A stretch of 64,000 nt of DNA from Stachybotrys elegans (GCA_020746835.1 JAGPNK010000006.1:2088388-2152387); one strand, 5' to 3'; positions 1 to 10,691 are shown, numbered from the stretch's first letter. Program-made: numbers and translations. The notes: generated by a model from the sequence alone, not told the origin.

Positions 1-16
1 CCAAGGCTGGTGGCAA

Positions 17-38
17 ACGCCTCGACTACCCGAGGCGT
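17..38 (+). other. Perfect 8-bp hairpin upstream of the Ama1-like start
   Basis: ACGCCTCG and CGAGGCGT pair perfectly around a 6-nt loop, 20 nt before the ATG at 59. If transcribed it lies in the 5' leader, where it could slow scanning. Function is not shown. Confidence 0.35.
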
Positions 39-58
39 CTTCGGTCATTTCTCTCCCC

Positions 59-2623
59 ATGGCGGCTTCATCACCTGAAAACAACCGAAAATCTTGCCAA
101 TCCATTGAGACTCCTCGCTTGTCTCGATGGTTTACACGGATCAGGAGTGTTCCTGTTAGCCCCGCAGATTCCGGCTACGGCTCGCTTGGTGATGCTTCTC
201 CAGATACCTGTCCTCGTCGCACACGTCGGCATCCGAGATTTCTCGACGGCCCGGGCTCATCCGGCAGCTTACATTCCGAGTATGAAGATGCCGAACCAGA
301 GGGGTTCTTGGGTCATACCTCACAGCCAAGCCACTCCGTATCGAACGAATCTTTCCGGGTCGAGGAGAACGAGGCGGAAGTCATATGTCCCAGCAAGCCC
401 TCTAAGTTGAAGCCGCTCTCGTGCCCAAGTTCCCCTCGTTTTACGAGTTCGCTTGCTTGCGATAGATTTATCCCAGTGCGAGATGGTCTCTCGTCAAGCT
501 CAGAAAGATACCAGAGCACCAAGCACCCAGAGGTTCTCTCGCCTACAGAAAGACTTCTTCGCTATGTCCCCGGCTCTGCCGATCCTTTCATCATTCGGAG
601 TCCGAGGGCCGAATCAGTCTCTCCAACAGTCGGCGTGGTGCGACGAGGCCGTCTGCGGCTACCAAATGGTGGTTTAGTGAAGCTTCTGTATACGGACAGG
701 CACTAATCGTGGATACAGATGTTTCAATGCCGTCTCCAGAATCAGTCGTCGGAGAAGACAGGCAAGCCATCTACAATCGATGGGTTGCTGGAATGCAAGG
801 CCCTGGGACTTTTATCATCGACGATGGTCATGATCATCGACTACACGGAGGGGCAAACGGGAGGGTTTTCACTACGTCCTACCCGATCAGCAAACCCAGC
901 GTACAAGACGAGTCCGAGAGCTACCAGGACCGCCTAGCTTTGGCATTGAGAATCAACCGCGTCTGCAGAGTCTTGACCTTCGACCGGAAGCATAACGGCT
1001 CGCTATCGACTACCGAGTATGCGAGTCGCCATCCAAATCAGAGCTCTGCGCTGAGGTGGAATGGGTATACGTGGGAAAACACGCGGTGCTCTGTCCGTAA
1101 GTTTCTCTGAAGATTGCCATTTTCCTTGCTGATATATACCCTAACAACCCTCAGAGACGACCAGATCATCAAGCAGACGCTTGTTGCCCGCATCACCATT
1201 CAAGTATGATTCTTTTCTCATTTTCCCCACCCCCTTATTCTGACAGTCTGCCAGAGTCCTAGATGCCCCTGATCTACGCGACGACTTCTATTGCTCCATC
1301 CTTGCCTACTGCGCGACGTGCAAGACCCTTGCCGTTGGTCTGGGAAATCTCGTCTACACCTGGTCTGAGGGAATAGGGGCTCGTATGCTCCACGGCATAT
1401 TCATGGACCGAGTTTAGTTGACGTCAATTTCGTTCTCGTCTGTATATGGAGGAAAGAGCATCTTGGCAATGGGTCGCTCCAATGGCTCTCTGATCTTGAA
1501 GTCACTCTATGAACCGCGTCCACGATTCGAAATTCAACAGCCCTTCCCAGTAGCATGCGTGAGTTAGAGATCGACGACATGTTCGAGGCCGTCAAGGAAC
1601 CCTTTGGCCCTGGGCGTCGCCGTTGACATGGAGGATCTAGTGGTAGGGGACGACACGGGTATTATATATTACTATATGGTTGAATGGCCTTCGAACTGGG
1701 AGGTTACGAGGGATACCTGGTCGGGGTCTATGACCCTTGTGGCCAAGCTCTCACTTCACAGCCAACAGGTGTGTGGGCTCTCCTGGTCAGCCGACGGTCA
1801 GTTCTTCGCCTCCGGGGGAAACGACAATCTCTGTTGCTTCTACAGCGTGGATGAGGTGCTCGGTGAAAGACGGGAGGCGGTCTATGATGACAGGTTAGGC
1901 ACTCGTCCACCAGAAGGCCATGGATCTGAGCCTGAAGCACTCGCCCTTGGAATGAGTTTGTCTAGGTCTAATCGCCAGTCCATCGCCAGAAGCACCAATC
2001 CCTGGGGAAGCGGCGGTGCTCGACGGCGCGCAGCTACACGAAGCTCGCCAAATGGCTTCAGGAGGCTTGGTCTAAGCAGCGCAAAGCATCGCTGGATTCA
2101 TGGCGCTGCGGTCAAAGCCATCGCGTTTTGCCCCTGGCGCGATGAGCTTGTCGCTACCGGAGGAGGCTCCACTGACAAGTGTATTCATTTCTTCCATACG
2201 GTATCTGGCTCTGCTCTGGCTACCATTGCCGTCTCTGCTCAGGTAACTTCGCTCATCTAGTCGACGACGAGACGGGAGATTGCAGCGACGTTTGGCTATG
2301 CGCAGCCCGATCACCCCTATCGAATCGCAATCTTCAGCTGGCCAGACTGCCAGCAGGTCGCCGCGATACCATGGGAAGGGGACCTGCGAGCGCTGTACGC
2401 GATCCCATATCCTAGAGGGCCGCTCGGTGAGATGGGAGTCACGAGAAGCCGCACGGCCCAGGAGGGATGCATCGTGGTTGCGTCGAGCGATAGGACCGTC
2501 AAATTTCACGAGGTATGGTCTGACAGCACCAAGGCTACTGTCGAGGGGGCAGGAATGCTTGGTGGCAGTGGTATTCTTGAGGGGTTGGCTGGCATCGACA
2601 AGGAGGGCGATATCATCCGATGA
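59..2623 (+). CDS. AMA1: Ama1-type APC/C activator (Cdc20/Fizzy family) with three in-frame UAG codons
   Basis: WD40 co-activator that would bring substrates to the anaphase-promoting complex in meiosis. Proposed exons are 59-1096, 1155-1203 and 1255-2623 (introns 1097-1154 and 1204-1254), about 817 codons. The N-terminal part carries a C-box, DRFIPVR (about residues 135-141). The exon junctions rebuild the Fizzy-family stretch FKVLDAPDLRDDFYCSILAY. WD-like segments follow, such as VGDDTG, LSWSADGQFFASGG and IAATFGYAQP, and the protein ends in Ile-Arg, the tail APC/C activators use to dock on TPR subunits. Three in-frame TAGs (1415, 1565, 2258) all sit where relatives have Trp. One frame change around 580-610 (frame of 59 to frame of 598) has no evident intron. 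Divergence from Cdc20 and Cdh1, and the GYAQP...SWP...AAIPW stretch, favour Ama1. It could be a recent pseudogene, but intact functional ends argue for recoding. Confidence 0.72.
1415..1417 (+). other. In-frame UAG at a Trp position, site 1
   Basis: The frame reads MDRV-stop-LTSISFSSVYGG. Family members have Trp before the (L/V)TS segment. TGG to TAG is a single G-to-A difference and UAG is the favoured context of fungal A-to-I editing, which would restore UGG. About codon 416. Confidence 0.7.
1565..1567 (+). other. In-frame UAG at a Trp position, site 2
   Basis: The frame reads FPVACVS-stop-RSTTCSRPS. Cdc20/Cdh1/Ama1 proteins have the conserved VSW at this blade. The same frame continues into LGVAVDMEDLVVGDDTG without further damage. 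About codon 466. Confidence 0.7.
2258..2260 (+). other. In-frame UAG at a Trp position, site 3
   Basis: The frame reads AQVTSLI-stop-STTRREIAATFGYAQ. The family motif here is LxWS. The reading frame stays open from this codon to the natural stop at 2621-2623. About codon 697. Confidence 0.72.
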
Positions 2624-2964
2624 GCCCAGGCTGTTTCAGTGAATCAGAATGAAAACATGCGTTGGAGTAACAACGCGAGCAAATGGGGTGCCGGGGAAGC
2701 TAAACATGGCAATAACAATCATAGGTGGGAAACAAGAACGCTGAGATGAGTATACATAGTGGTTTGGGGTTGTCCTCCCTGGTCGTGGATAACAGCCTAG
2801 AAACAATAATAGAACACATACTACCTCCTTGGCCCAGTTGAGAAGCTGCCACATTATATGTTTGGATATAAGTCAATATCGCGCCAACGCCATCCCATGC
2901 CAAAGTAAGAGAGAAGTAAATGTAGAACGCCCGCTCTGCCTTGCTGTCGAGAATCGAATGGTGA
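2624..2964. other. Convergent 3' intergenic gap
   Basis: Space between the 3' ends of the Ama1-like gene (+) and the SNARE gene (-). It should hold both 3' untranslated regions. I see no gene, RNA or repeat in it. Confidence 0.6.
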
Positions 2965-3824
2965 CTATTTTAGGATGGCGATGAGGAGTACAAGTATGAT
3001 TATGAGGATGATGATTATCGTCATTGATTTGTTCTCACTGGCACCTCTAGCAACTTTGCCGAGCATCTTGCTGGCTCGGTCGAGACGAGACTGGTGGCGG
3101 TCGACATAGCCGTCTACTTCGTCAAGCATAGCAACATGGTCGTCGAGCTCGTCGCCAATCTGCATGCTAAGCTCTCTCTGGCGTCCAATCGATTCGCCCA
3201 ATCGGTCGAGCTGCTCATCTTGCTGCTGGAGGATCTGGTTGTGGTACTGGTGGAGCTGCTGGTTGCTCATGCCAGCGGCTTCGTCGGCATAGCCGGCCGT
3301 ATCGTTGGCGGGATCATCCCGGTAGGGACCGAACAGCTCCTGCGATGGGGAGGGCGGCGTATCGCTGAATCGGACCGTCTTGGATTTGCGCGCCGACGTT
3401 GCGCTGGTGGTGGAGGCGTGGGCGAAGTCTTCGGTGAGCTCTTCCGAGTTGGGGTGGGTGAGCGTGTCCCTTGTCGAAGGGTTGGAGAAGCCGTGGAACT
3501 GGGCCGTCAGGTCGTCGAACTGCTTCTGCAGAGAGGGGAGGGACTCTGAGATGGCGGAGGCGGCGCTGTGTGTCCTCTATGGTTAGATTTATACTCGAGC
3601 CGCTTGAGGGGGTCTCCTTCTCACCTCTCATCACCAGCCTGTTCCAAACGGTCCCTCTCCTGGCGCAGGTTTACCAGGCCATCGCGGAATTGGTCGAGCG
3701 AGCGAGAGATGTGCCCATCCTGCGTGTCGCTGTCGAGGTTGAGGCTCTGGGCGCGCTGCCGCTCGAGCAAGGACAGCTTGACATGATCGGCGAGCAGGAA
3801 GAGCTGGTTTGGGTTGTTGGACAT
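2965..3824 (-). CDS. SYN8: Syn8-type t-SNARE, tail-anchored
   Basis: Endosomal/Golgi Q-SNARE for membrane fusion. Exon 1 is 3625-3824 and exon 2 is 2965-3565; the 59-nt intron (3566-3624) has GTGAG and ACACAG borders and splits a Ser codon. The 266-residue product is close to yeast Syn8 (255). An N-terminal helical region (RDGLVNLRQERDRLEQ) is followed by a Ser/Thr/Pro-rich linker, a SNARE coiled coil at about residues 186-245, and a C-terminal hydrophobic anchor at 248-265 with only one residue after it. The core GDELDDHVAMLDEVD aligns without gaps to syntaxin-8/Tlg1 members, but the ionic zero-layer position normally Gln is His210. Tlg1 is the main alternative; length and overall pattern favour Syn8. 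Confidence 0.85.
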
Positions 3825-4631
3825 TGCGAGTGGCGCCGCGCGGGTATGAGACGGGGAGAGAAGGCGTGTAGGATGACCGAACTCTTCTGATGAAACTTAT
3901 CGGATGGGTTCTTGTTGATCAGTTGGACGACGTTCGACCCGTTGGGAGGTTCCGTGCCTGCTTAGCCGGGAGGATGATGCGACGCCTTTCGTTCCAGAGC
4001 CTGTTATGGCAGTACACGCGATAGCGTACCGCCTTCGTCACTTGGGCAAGTACTCTACTAATTTGCACACTGTGTATCTACCCTATACCATTGGGTTCGT
4101 CAATAACTCGCCTACAATGGCACAGACACAAACATCCGCTGCTGACATTCCGGTTATGCAACCATCTGTGTTTCATACTTAACGTGCTTGGCCACTTGCT
4201 GTGGTTGCCTATATCGTGCATGACGTGCAACGCCTGTCGTTAATCGTGAAGTGATGACTGGATGGTTGGGCCACACCTTGACATACAGACACCGGCGCTA
4301 ACACCGGCGATCCCAGAACCAAGCTTATTCCAAGGCTTGCCATACCAACTACACCGTACGAAGAGACTGGCAATCATGATTGAAAGTGTGCATATTGATT
4401 CCGTTAGATACGTGATAAAAGCAAGATAGATAAACGATTGGATCCCGTGCACGTAATGACCCTAGCAAAAACGAACATTTTGATACGGCATGCCCTAGAT
4501 AGGAAACTCCCATGTCTCCCACCAGCCGATATCCCCAAACCCAGCTCCGGCATAGTTGAACCCCAGTGACCAAAGAATAACCCATGGGACAAGACCCTTT
4601 TAAAAATACAAGCGAAATCTGAATGCCAGGC
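3825..4631. other. Intergenic: SNARE promoter side and 3' end of next gene
   Basis: Lies upstream of the minus-strand SNARE gene and downstream of the next minus-strand gene. Stops are frequent in all frames. No tRNA-like arms, repeat or small multi-exon gene was recognised. Confidence 0.6.
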
Positions 4632-5531
4632 CTAGCAGAGGCTCATCTCAGAATCAACTGTCGTGGCGACTGGCGCGGTCTCCAGTGGACGGGGAGACTC
4701 AGCAGCAAAGAGAGTGTCGGCGCCCTCAAAGGCAGGTGGGCTCTGTTGCAGATTGGCAAGGGTGCTCTGGACAGTGTGACTGATGAGTCGACCCTGGCGA
4801 AGGTTTTCGGCAAAGAGGAAGAAGCCTTCATTGGCCTCAACCAGATATGACAGCAGGCCCTTGCTCTCAAGGCAAATGCGGACGTTGCTGAGGGGATAGT
4901 GGTTCTCAATGTAACGAGCCCAGCCGCGAGAAGCAGCTTGAATGTGCTCGTCGGCGCTAATCCGGCGCCATCCAATACCGAGGTGCAGAGTGAAGTCGTC
5001 AATGATGGGCCCATTGGCGTTTTCCACAGGGGAAGAGCCAGTAGAAAGGGTTGCAAAAGCGGCGGGCTGAACTGTGGTGTTGGCGTGATCATCTGCAAAG
5101 CCCATGCGCTGAGACTTGAAGGACCGGGGCCTGACATGGGCGTCCAATTGCTGTTGACGCGACTTCTTCTCTTGGGCGTTCTTGTCCTCGAGCCAGGTGC
5201 CAGATTGGCTGCCGGCATCGGCGACGTACTTGTTTTCGGGCTTGATGAGAACCATGCCCTCGCCATAAGTCCACTCCTGTTCGGTGGATACAGGCTGGAG
5301 GACGGGAGCGTCAGATTCGAGGTTCACTGACGCTTCGTCGCGAGAGCGCTTGCGACCAGCGGCGCGCGGAAGAGCGGCTGCCATGATCGGCATCGGGGGA
5401 GACGCGCCGAAAGCCCTGGGTGAGGCGCGGCGGCATGGGAATCCACCCATGGGGAGAGGAGTTTGGAGGAAGGGCTGGGGAGACATGGTGAGCACCGGTG
5501 AGTTGGTGTACTGACGACCGAAGGAAGCCAT
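4632..5531 (-). CDS. Fungal protein of unknown function, 299 aa, single exon
   Basis: Uninterrupted 299-codon frame. The N-terminal third is low-complexity and Pro/Met/Ala-rich, with a basic cluster GRKRSRDE near residue 60 that could be a nuclear localisation signal. The C-terminal half is more ordered: GIGWRRISADEHIQAASRGW, then ARYIENHYPLSNVRICLESK, then a segment ending in EGFFLFAENLRQGRL. This looks like one conserved helical domain of a fungal family I know only as hypothetical. No catalytic motif, signal peptide or membrane segment is visible. The + strand upstream is purine-rich (CT-rich in the direction of transcription), typical of a fungal promoter or leader. The first Met is used; Met16 in the same frame is the alternative. 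Confidence 0.78.
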   Translation of the reverse strand: MASFGRQYTNSPVLTMSPQPFLQTPLPMGGFPCRRASPRAFGASPPMPIMAAALPRAAGRKRSRDEASVNLESDAPVLQPVSTEQEWTYGEGMVLIKPENKYVADAGSQSGTWLEDKNAQEKKSRQQQLDAHVRPRSFKSQRMGFADDHANTTVQPAAFATLSTGSSPVENANGPIIDDFTLHLGIGWRRISADEHIQAASRGWARYIENHYPLSNVRICLESKGLLSYLVEANEGFFLFAENLRQGRLISHTVQSTLANLQQSPPAFEGADTLFAAESPRPLETAPVATTVDSEMSLC

Positions 5532-7995
5532 TATGGGCGTTGATGATGATCGCGAACTGAACGTGCTAGTTTATTAGTATTCAAGACTTGCACAAACCCT
5601 GAGGTCAGCGAGTTAGTAAACGGTGTTGGCGTCTCGAAAAGATGCCTTGTTGTCGAGGATCTGGTCGAGACAAGAGTGCTGCTGCAGGAGTACCGAGGGC
5701 GCGTTCGATACAGAGAGGACGGTTGGCGGAGACCAAAGCCTGGGAGAGCAATGACCTTGATGGTTCGGTATGGGAGGAAGGTCAAGACGATGGAAGATGT
5801 AAAGAATGCCAGCAGGTGGGCGAATGCGCGAGCATAGACTATGGATGGTTGCTTGCGCCGGCACTAGATGTGATATACACGAGGACGAGTGGCACCTAGG
5901 TAGGTAGTAGGTGTACGAAGTGTGTAAGTGGTAGAGGGAGGATGAAGAGGAAGAGGAGGGAGAAGAAGAAAGAAGAAGAAGAGGAAAAGGAAGAGAGGAT
6001 GGGAATGGTATGGTATGGGGACGTCGGAAGAAGAAAAGAGGAATAAGACGTGAGCTATGAGAAACTGGGGCGAAGGCGCCCGTCCGTGGCTGCACCAGCT
6101 GCAGCAACCTCAAGGCGAAGCCAATGCAGGGTACGAAACAGCTGCAACGTCTGCGCACCGTAGCGCGAGGTAGATCCGATTTTCGTGAGACCTCTCCAGT
6201 GCGACCCACACAGTAAACGCGACAGTCTTGGGGCGCAATTTAACGTGACTGCACAGTGCCAGAGGTACCCTAGGAGATATCCGAAATCACGTGGGCGACC
6301 CGTCCGGGGAAGATGGATCTGCAAGGGTACCGTGTGGCCAACAGTGCGACGGACTGTGAGCCATCCGGAAAAAGGCACGACTCGCATATGCAGTACTTCT
6401 GACGCCCAGCCTCTCAGGCTTAATTTAGCGGCAAGGAGGAGCGGAGTCTTTGTCGCTGCGAGGAGTGGGTCCATAAGCACAGTGCTGATCTTCGAGGAAT
6501 TGTGGGCCGCTCCCTCCCAGCCTGCTGCCGTCCCCTAGCAGATAGCGTCAGCCAGCCAACCGGCCATTGTGGTCGGATTGGTCGAGCCCACGTCTCCACA
6601 GGGCATGCTGACTTGCCTCGCCAGGACAGGGCCGCTAGGCTGGACCAGTCCAGGTCAAATCCCCCTCGAGGGCCCCCTGAGCGGTGCCACTTTTAGAGCG
6701 GATGCTTGTCGGTGCACACGCAAACTTGGAATGTCACCTCGCAAGTGAGGCTGCTCACAGAGCGGCTCCCGAGCTAAACCCGATCCTGAGGGCATCGCTC
6801 GACTTCGACTGGCTCCAAGGGTAAAGTGCCTTGCAGAGAGGGGAGCTTGCGGGGCCTGGACGCATGCATGCCATAGGTACCTCTTACGAGCATCGGCTAG
6901 ATTTTTTGCGCACGCAATCCGGGAAAGTCACGTGTATACCTTGCTCGACAGACATCAGCCAAGAGGCGGATTCTCCGGTGGCTGGCAGGATCCGATGATA
7001 GATGGATACCTGGCTCTTCTGCGCACCTCGGCGAAGCATGGTTGTATATGCCTACTAGCCGATACCTTCCTGCATGCATGATACGACCCTCGGCTGTCTC
7101 CTATCTGCTCCTCCGTCTCCCATCTCATTCGCTTGCTGGTCCATACTATTTCTGGCACTAGCCGCATACCAATGAGGTGCTCAGGATGGGCAGGTTGGCA
7201 GGCAAGCAGCGAGGTGTGGGAGAATGAAGTGAGACAATGGTCGACCTGGGTAGCGGTGTCGCCCCCTCAACCCAGCTCGCCTTTCCGTCCTCCGTCTGCG
7301 TGTCTCCTCTGAGCGTCCATAGCCCGCTGATGCTGAAGCGGCAGGGAGTATCTGACATGGCAATCACCACACGTCTATGGTCCGTCCAAAGGGTCTATTC
7401 CCTAGTATCGGCGATGGCTGGATTTCAGAGGCGCACTCAATGTCTTGCTTGAACTGTCCAGTCGTCGTTGGATTATTACCCGGGCTATCTGATGCCGAAT
7501 ACCCAGATCTGTAGAGACTCCCGCATGCCACCCCGAGGCGAGGCCAGATCTTCTTACCATGCCCAACCTGACGCCATGTCAATTCGCCATGGCGACCCTG
7601 GCAATAGCTCGGTAAACTAGGGCCTTCTTGTGAGCTGCGATGTAAAGCCAGGAGCTGCTAACATGTGCCGCAACACGGACGCGTCGTGGCTCAATCATAA
7701 CGCCTAATCAGCAGAAGCGATTTTGAAAGGCCACTTACTGGCCTGCGCGACCATAATCAATATGTTGTATCCTGTTAGGTGTTACGGGCCTTGTTTCTAT
7801 CGACTTGTTGTCTGTAGCTCAGCATCTAACGGCAAGTTCACGTCACTCACCACTTCATATTCTCGCCGATTCAGGGCGCTCCTCAATATCTATACAGAGT
7901 GGAAGTCAATGGTCCAAACGATAGTCCCTTATGACCAATTTTCGACGACGCTCGGGTCTGACCACGCCCCATCCCCAGAACCTAGGATTTCCGTG
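5532..7995. other. Gene-poor stretch
   Basis: About 2.4 kb between two minus-strand genes. The first part should hold the promoter of the 4632-5531 gene. The rest has only short overlapping frames without plausible splice structure or recognisable protein content. Base composition is normal, so it is not RIP-degraded DNA. I see no tRNA or repeat. Confidence 0.5.
5934..6000 (-). promoter_or_regulatory. Pyrimidine-rich leader tract of the 4632-5531 gene
   Basis: Read on the minus strand, this is an almost pure CT tract (CTTCTT and CCTCTT units) about 400 nt upstream of the start codon. Such tracts commonly precede transcription starts in filamentous fungi. Assignment to this gene is by position only. 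Confidence 0.4.
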
Positions 7996-8851
7996 TTATA
8001 CTGAACCGCCGTCTTGCATTCTACCGAAACGACTCTGATGGCGAGATTCGGGTAACCCCCTCGAGCCCTGGGGCTGTGATTCTGCTGGAACGGAGTCATC
8101 GTACACTGCAATGTCTCTATCGCCGTCCTCGCCAGCATATTGAGATGGTATCGTGTACTCGCTCTTGTTGTAGGTCCACTGGGGGCGTCTCCTGTGCCTC
8201 TGGTTTCTCTCAGACATTGGAACTCTGAAAATGCCAACAGGACTTGGCTGCGAGGGGAGTGTCAGATCAGAGTAGTGGCTTGAGAGCACTCGTTTTTGCC
8301 CTACCTCTGGGCTTGTTTGGTCTTGCTGACTGGCTCGCACGGGAACTGTATCTGGGCCCGAGTGTGTGTATTGTCCAGCGATAGAGCGAGGAGCCTGTAA
8401 ACAGCACATGAGCACCCTCACCATAATCAGCTCGGGCCACAGTACTCACCTGGTTTGACCTCCGAGTGGTTGAGAACGGTGGTGGAAGGGTGCTCAACCT
8501 TTCGAGTGAAAGTCTGACTTCTTCAACTGGGTCCTGTTGCAAGATGCCTTCGCGACCACCGGCTTCTGATGGGCCACTATGATCATTGGTAACGCTGCTG
8601 CTGGGTTTGCTGGAAACGGGACACCCATGGAGCATTCCTTGAGCATGCAAATCTAGTGGCCTCTCGTACCAATAGGCTCTTGAAGCCGGGTTATCATGGT
8701 GATAGGAGTTGATACCGAGCTGGTTGATGCGACGGGTGCCAGCACCCCGACGTGCGCGCGGTCTCGATGTACGCACATATTGCCGATGGAGCTCATACTC
8801 CTCGAGCTCCATCGCCGTCAACGAAATGGTTGTTGGTTTCAGCCGAAGCAT
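7996..8851 (-). CDS. Hypothetical fungal protein with N-terminal LRLKPTxIxLT motif
   Basis: Two exons, 8450-8851 and 7996-8394, with a 55-nt intron (8395-8449; GTGAGT to TTTACAG). They join in frame to 266 aa. I start at the Met of MLRLKPTTISLTAMELEEYE because this opening resembles the start of many short fungal proteins of unknown function; a longer in-frame start exists at 9076. The rest is hydrophilic, rich in Arg, Ser and Pro, and looks disordered, with a patch EEVRLSLERLSTLPPPF before the intron. No enzyme motif, membrane segment or signal peptide is visible. The clean intron and continuous second exon make it a credible gene. Function unknown. Confidence 0.6.
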
Positions 8852-10691
8852 GATGGCCCGTAATAGACCTCCTTGGACGGGTAACCGGATACTGTTGCAT
8901 GACCTAACGTAAGCTCGGCGTGCTGTACGAGTTCTCTTGACGGCGTATAACAGGCGGCTCGGTGAGTAAAATGCAGTACAGATCAACACTGCAGAGAAAT
9001 GCTTCAAGGTAAGGCATACCCAACCCGCAAGAGATAGTGGCATTGAAGACCGCCATCTACCTTCCCTCATGCACATATAACCTGATCGGAAGTAGTAGGC
9101 ATCCTGTGCCTAGATGGTCAAGCCTGCCTGAAAGACAAGTATGATGCATGGGCGGTGTTCCTAGCAAAGGATGTAGCCCTTCCCACCTTCCGGGCATCGG
9201 TGCCACCTCACTTGAACTCGAAGAGCTTCATTTGAGGCGTAGGGGCAAGTGCACTTATTGCATTGCAATGAGTGGTATATGCCTGCAAGATATAGATGGG
9301 TACTCCTCTTCGAGTATATGAATGGATGGAAGCTGGTGCTCAACCTAGGAGGTACTCAGTCCCTTAGAGGTGGGACCTATCAATGCATCACTGCGAAATG
9401 ATCCGGCGGCACCGATCAGGTCAAACTCGTCAATGCCATATATGTAGGTAGGCGTGCAGTTTGAATGCAATAAACGCATTGAACACGCTTGCTTCCCCTA
9501 TACAGCTAGAACTGCAGCATATGAGGAAGAGTTCTAGTCCTCGGTGTGGAGAGCTGCAGATCACAGCTTCCAGCAATAAAAGGAAGAGCATATATGCTGG
9601 CTATGGTGAGGCAACAAATAAATGCGTGTTGGTCCATCACTCGCGTGTACGTGGCCTTCTGACTAGGAAGCGGAACCAATGCATATCTTTCCACCATGCC
9701 TCCGCTTTCTACCTACCACATCGACCAATGTATGTTGGCGTGGGTATCGTCCTTGTCTCCTTTCTTGACGTGCTTTGCTGCCCCTCCAAAAAAATACTAC
9801 GCGTTTTGACTTAGGCGTCCAGATGAAACAATCGCGCAGTGGCCAGCAGGTCGGTCAATGCCTACCTATGGGTGGAGCAGCACCTGGACATTGACAAGCA
9901 AGTATTCTGATATAAATACGGAGGCTCCCCTTTCCTGATCACCAATAATCGACATAGCCCGCATGGGTGCTTCCAGGCACCGGCTTTTAGGACCTGAGGC
10001 GAGTGCCTTAAAATTAGTACCGCTGTCGGCAGGTACCTCGCTGCTATCCACATCACATCAAACATGGTATTAAGAGGCAGGATCATGGCAGCAGTCATAT
10101 GTCGGAATGTTTTGCAGAGGGTCATTTCCCTTCCTCTACAGGGTTTCCTGTTTGCCCAAGTAGAATGGTGGAAACAGCAAAAGGAACACTCGTATCCCAG
10201 ATCTTGCTGCGATGGAGGCGCGGCCTTGGAGGGTCTTGTCTCGTGTTAGGGTGGTCGGATTCCTCCACGAATGTAACGCCAGAAAACAGGAATTCGGCCC
10301 AACTTCCCACCAGCACTGAATGGTAAACTTGGAACCTGCTTGAAGTTTGATCATTACCTAGGCCGTAGCTTAAGTGTTTGAATGTATTGGCAGGCTACTT
10401 GCATATTTGCAGCATGAGGGAGGGCAGATTGAAGGGCGCAGTGGTCGGTACCTGAGGCCGCAGGTACCTCCCGGTTGATGCCCATGGTGGTAGAGCCTGC
10501 ACTTGCCCCTACTGTGCCTAGCACCTGAGGCGTCCCCATTTGGATTGCACAGTCCGGTCATGGTTCGTCTTCAGGGTCGACGCCGCTTGTGGCCGATACC
10601 GTAACCATCCTCTTGTCCGTCTTTATCCTGTTGGGAGAGTCATTCTTTCCCACCCCTCTCAGCGGCAACTCTGGGCTTCTGGACCACCATC
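8852..10691. other. Long intergenic: divergent promoters
   Basis: About 1.8 kb between the starts of the minus-strand hypothetical gene and the plus-strand kinase gene. It contains many short GGTACC, CCTAGG and AGGTAGG motifs but no credible coding structure. The last 100-150 nt before 10692 are pyrimidine-rich, as expected for the kinase leader. Confidence 0.5.
10447..10468. promoter_or_regulatory. Inverted repeat GGTACCTG-N6-CAGGTACC
   Basis: Perfect 8-bp inverted repeat around a 6-bp spacer, about 225 bp upstream of the kinase ATG. It could be a dimeric transcription-factor site or a member of a dispersed palindrome family. No factor is assigned. Confidence 0.35.

Noticed and set aside
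688..718. 31-nt GT..AG candidate intron in the Ama1-like gene
   Set aside because: Too short, and it would interrupt a continuous conserved-looking frame (WWFSEASVYGQALIVDTDV).
2243..2260. Mini-intron GTAACT..CTAG that would remove the third UAG of the Ama1-like gene
   Set aside because: 18 nt is far below the size of fungal spliceosomal introns, and it would delete the conserved VTSLI segment.
5532..7995. Several 60-200 codon frames in the gene-poor stretch
   Set aside because: None has family-like content, consistent splice sites or a plausible start; the one overlapping the CT-rich tract is Ser/Pro artefact sequence.
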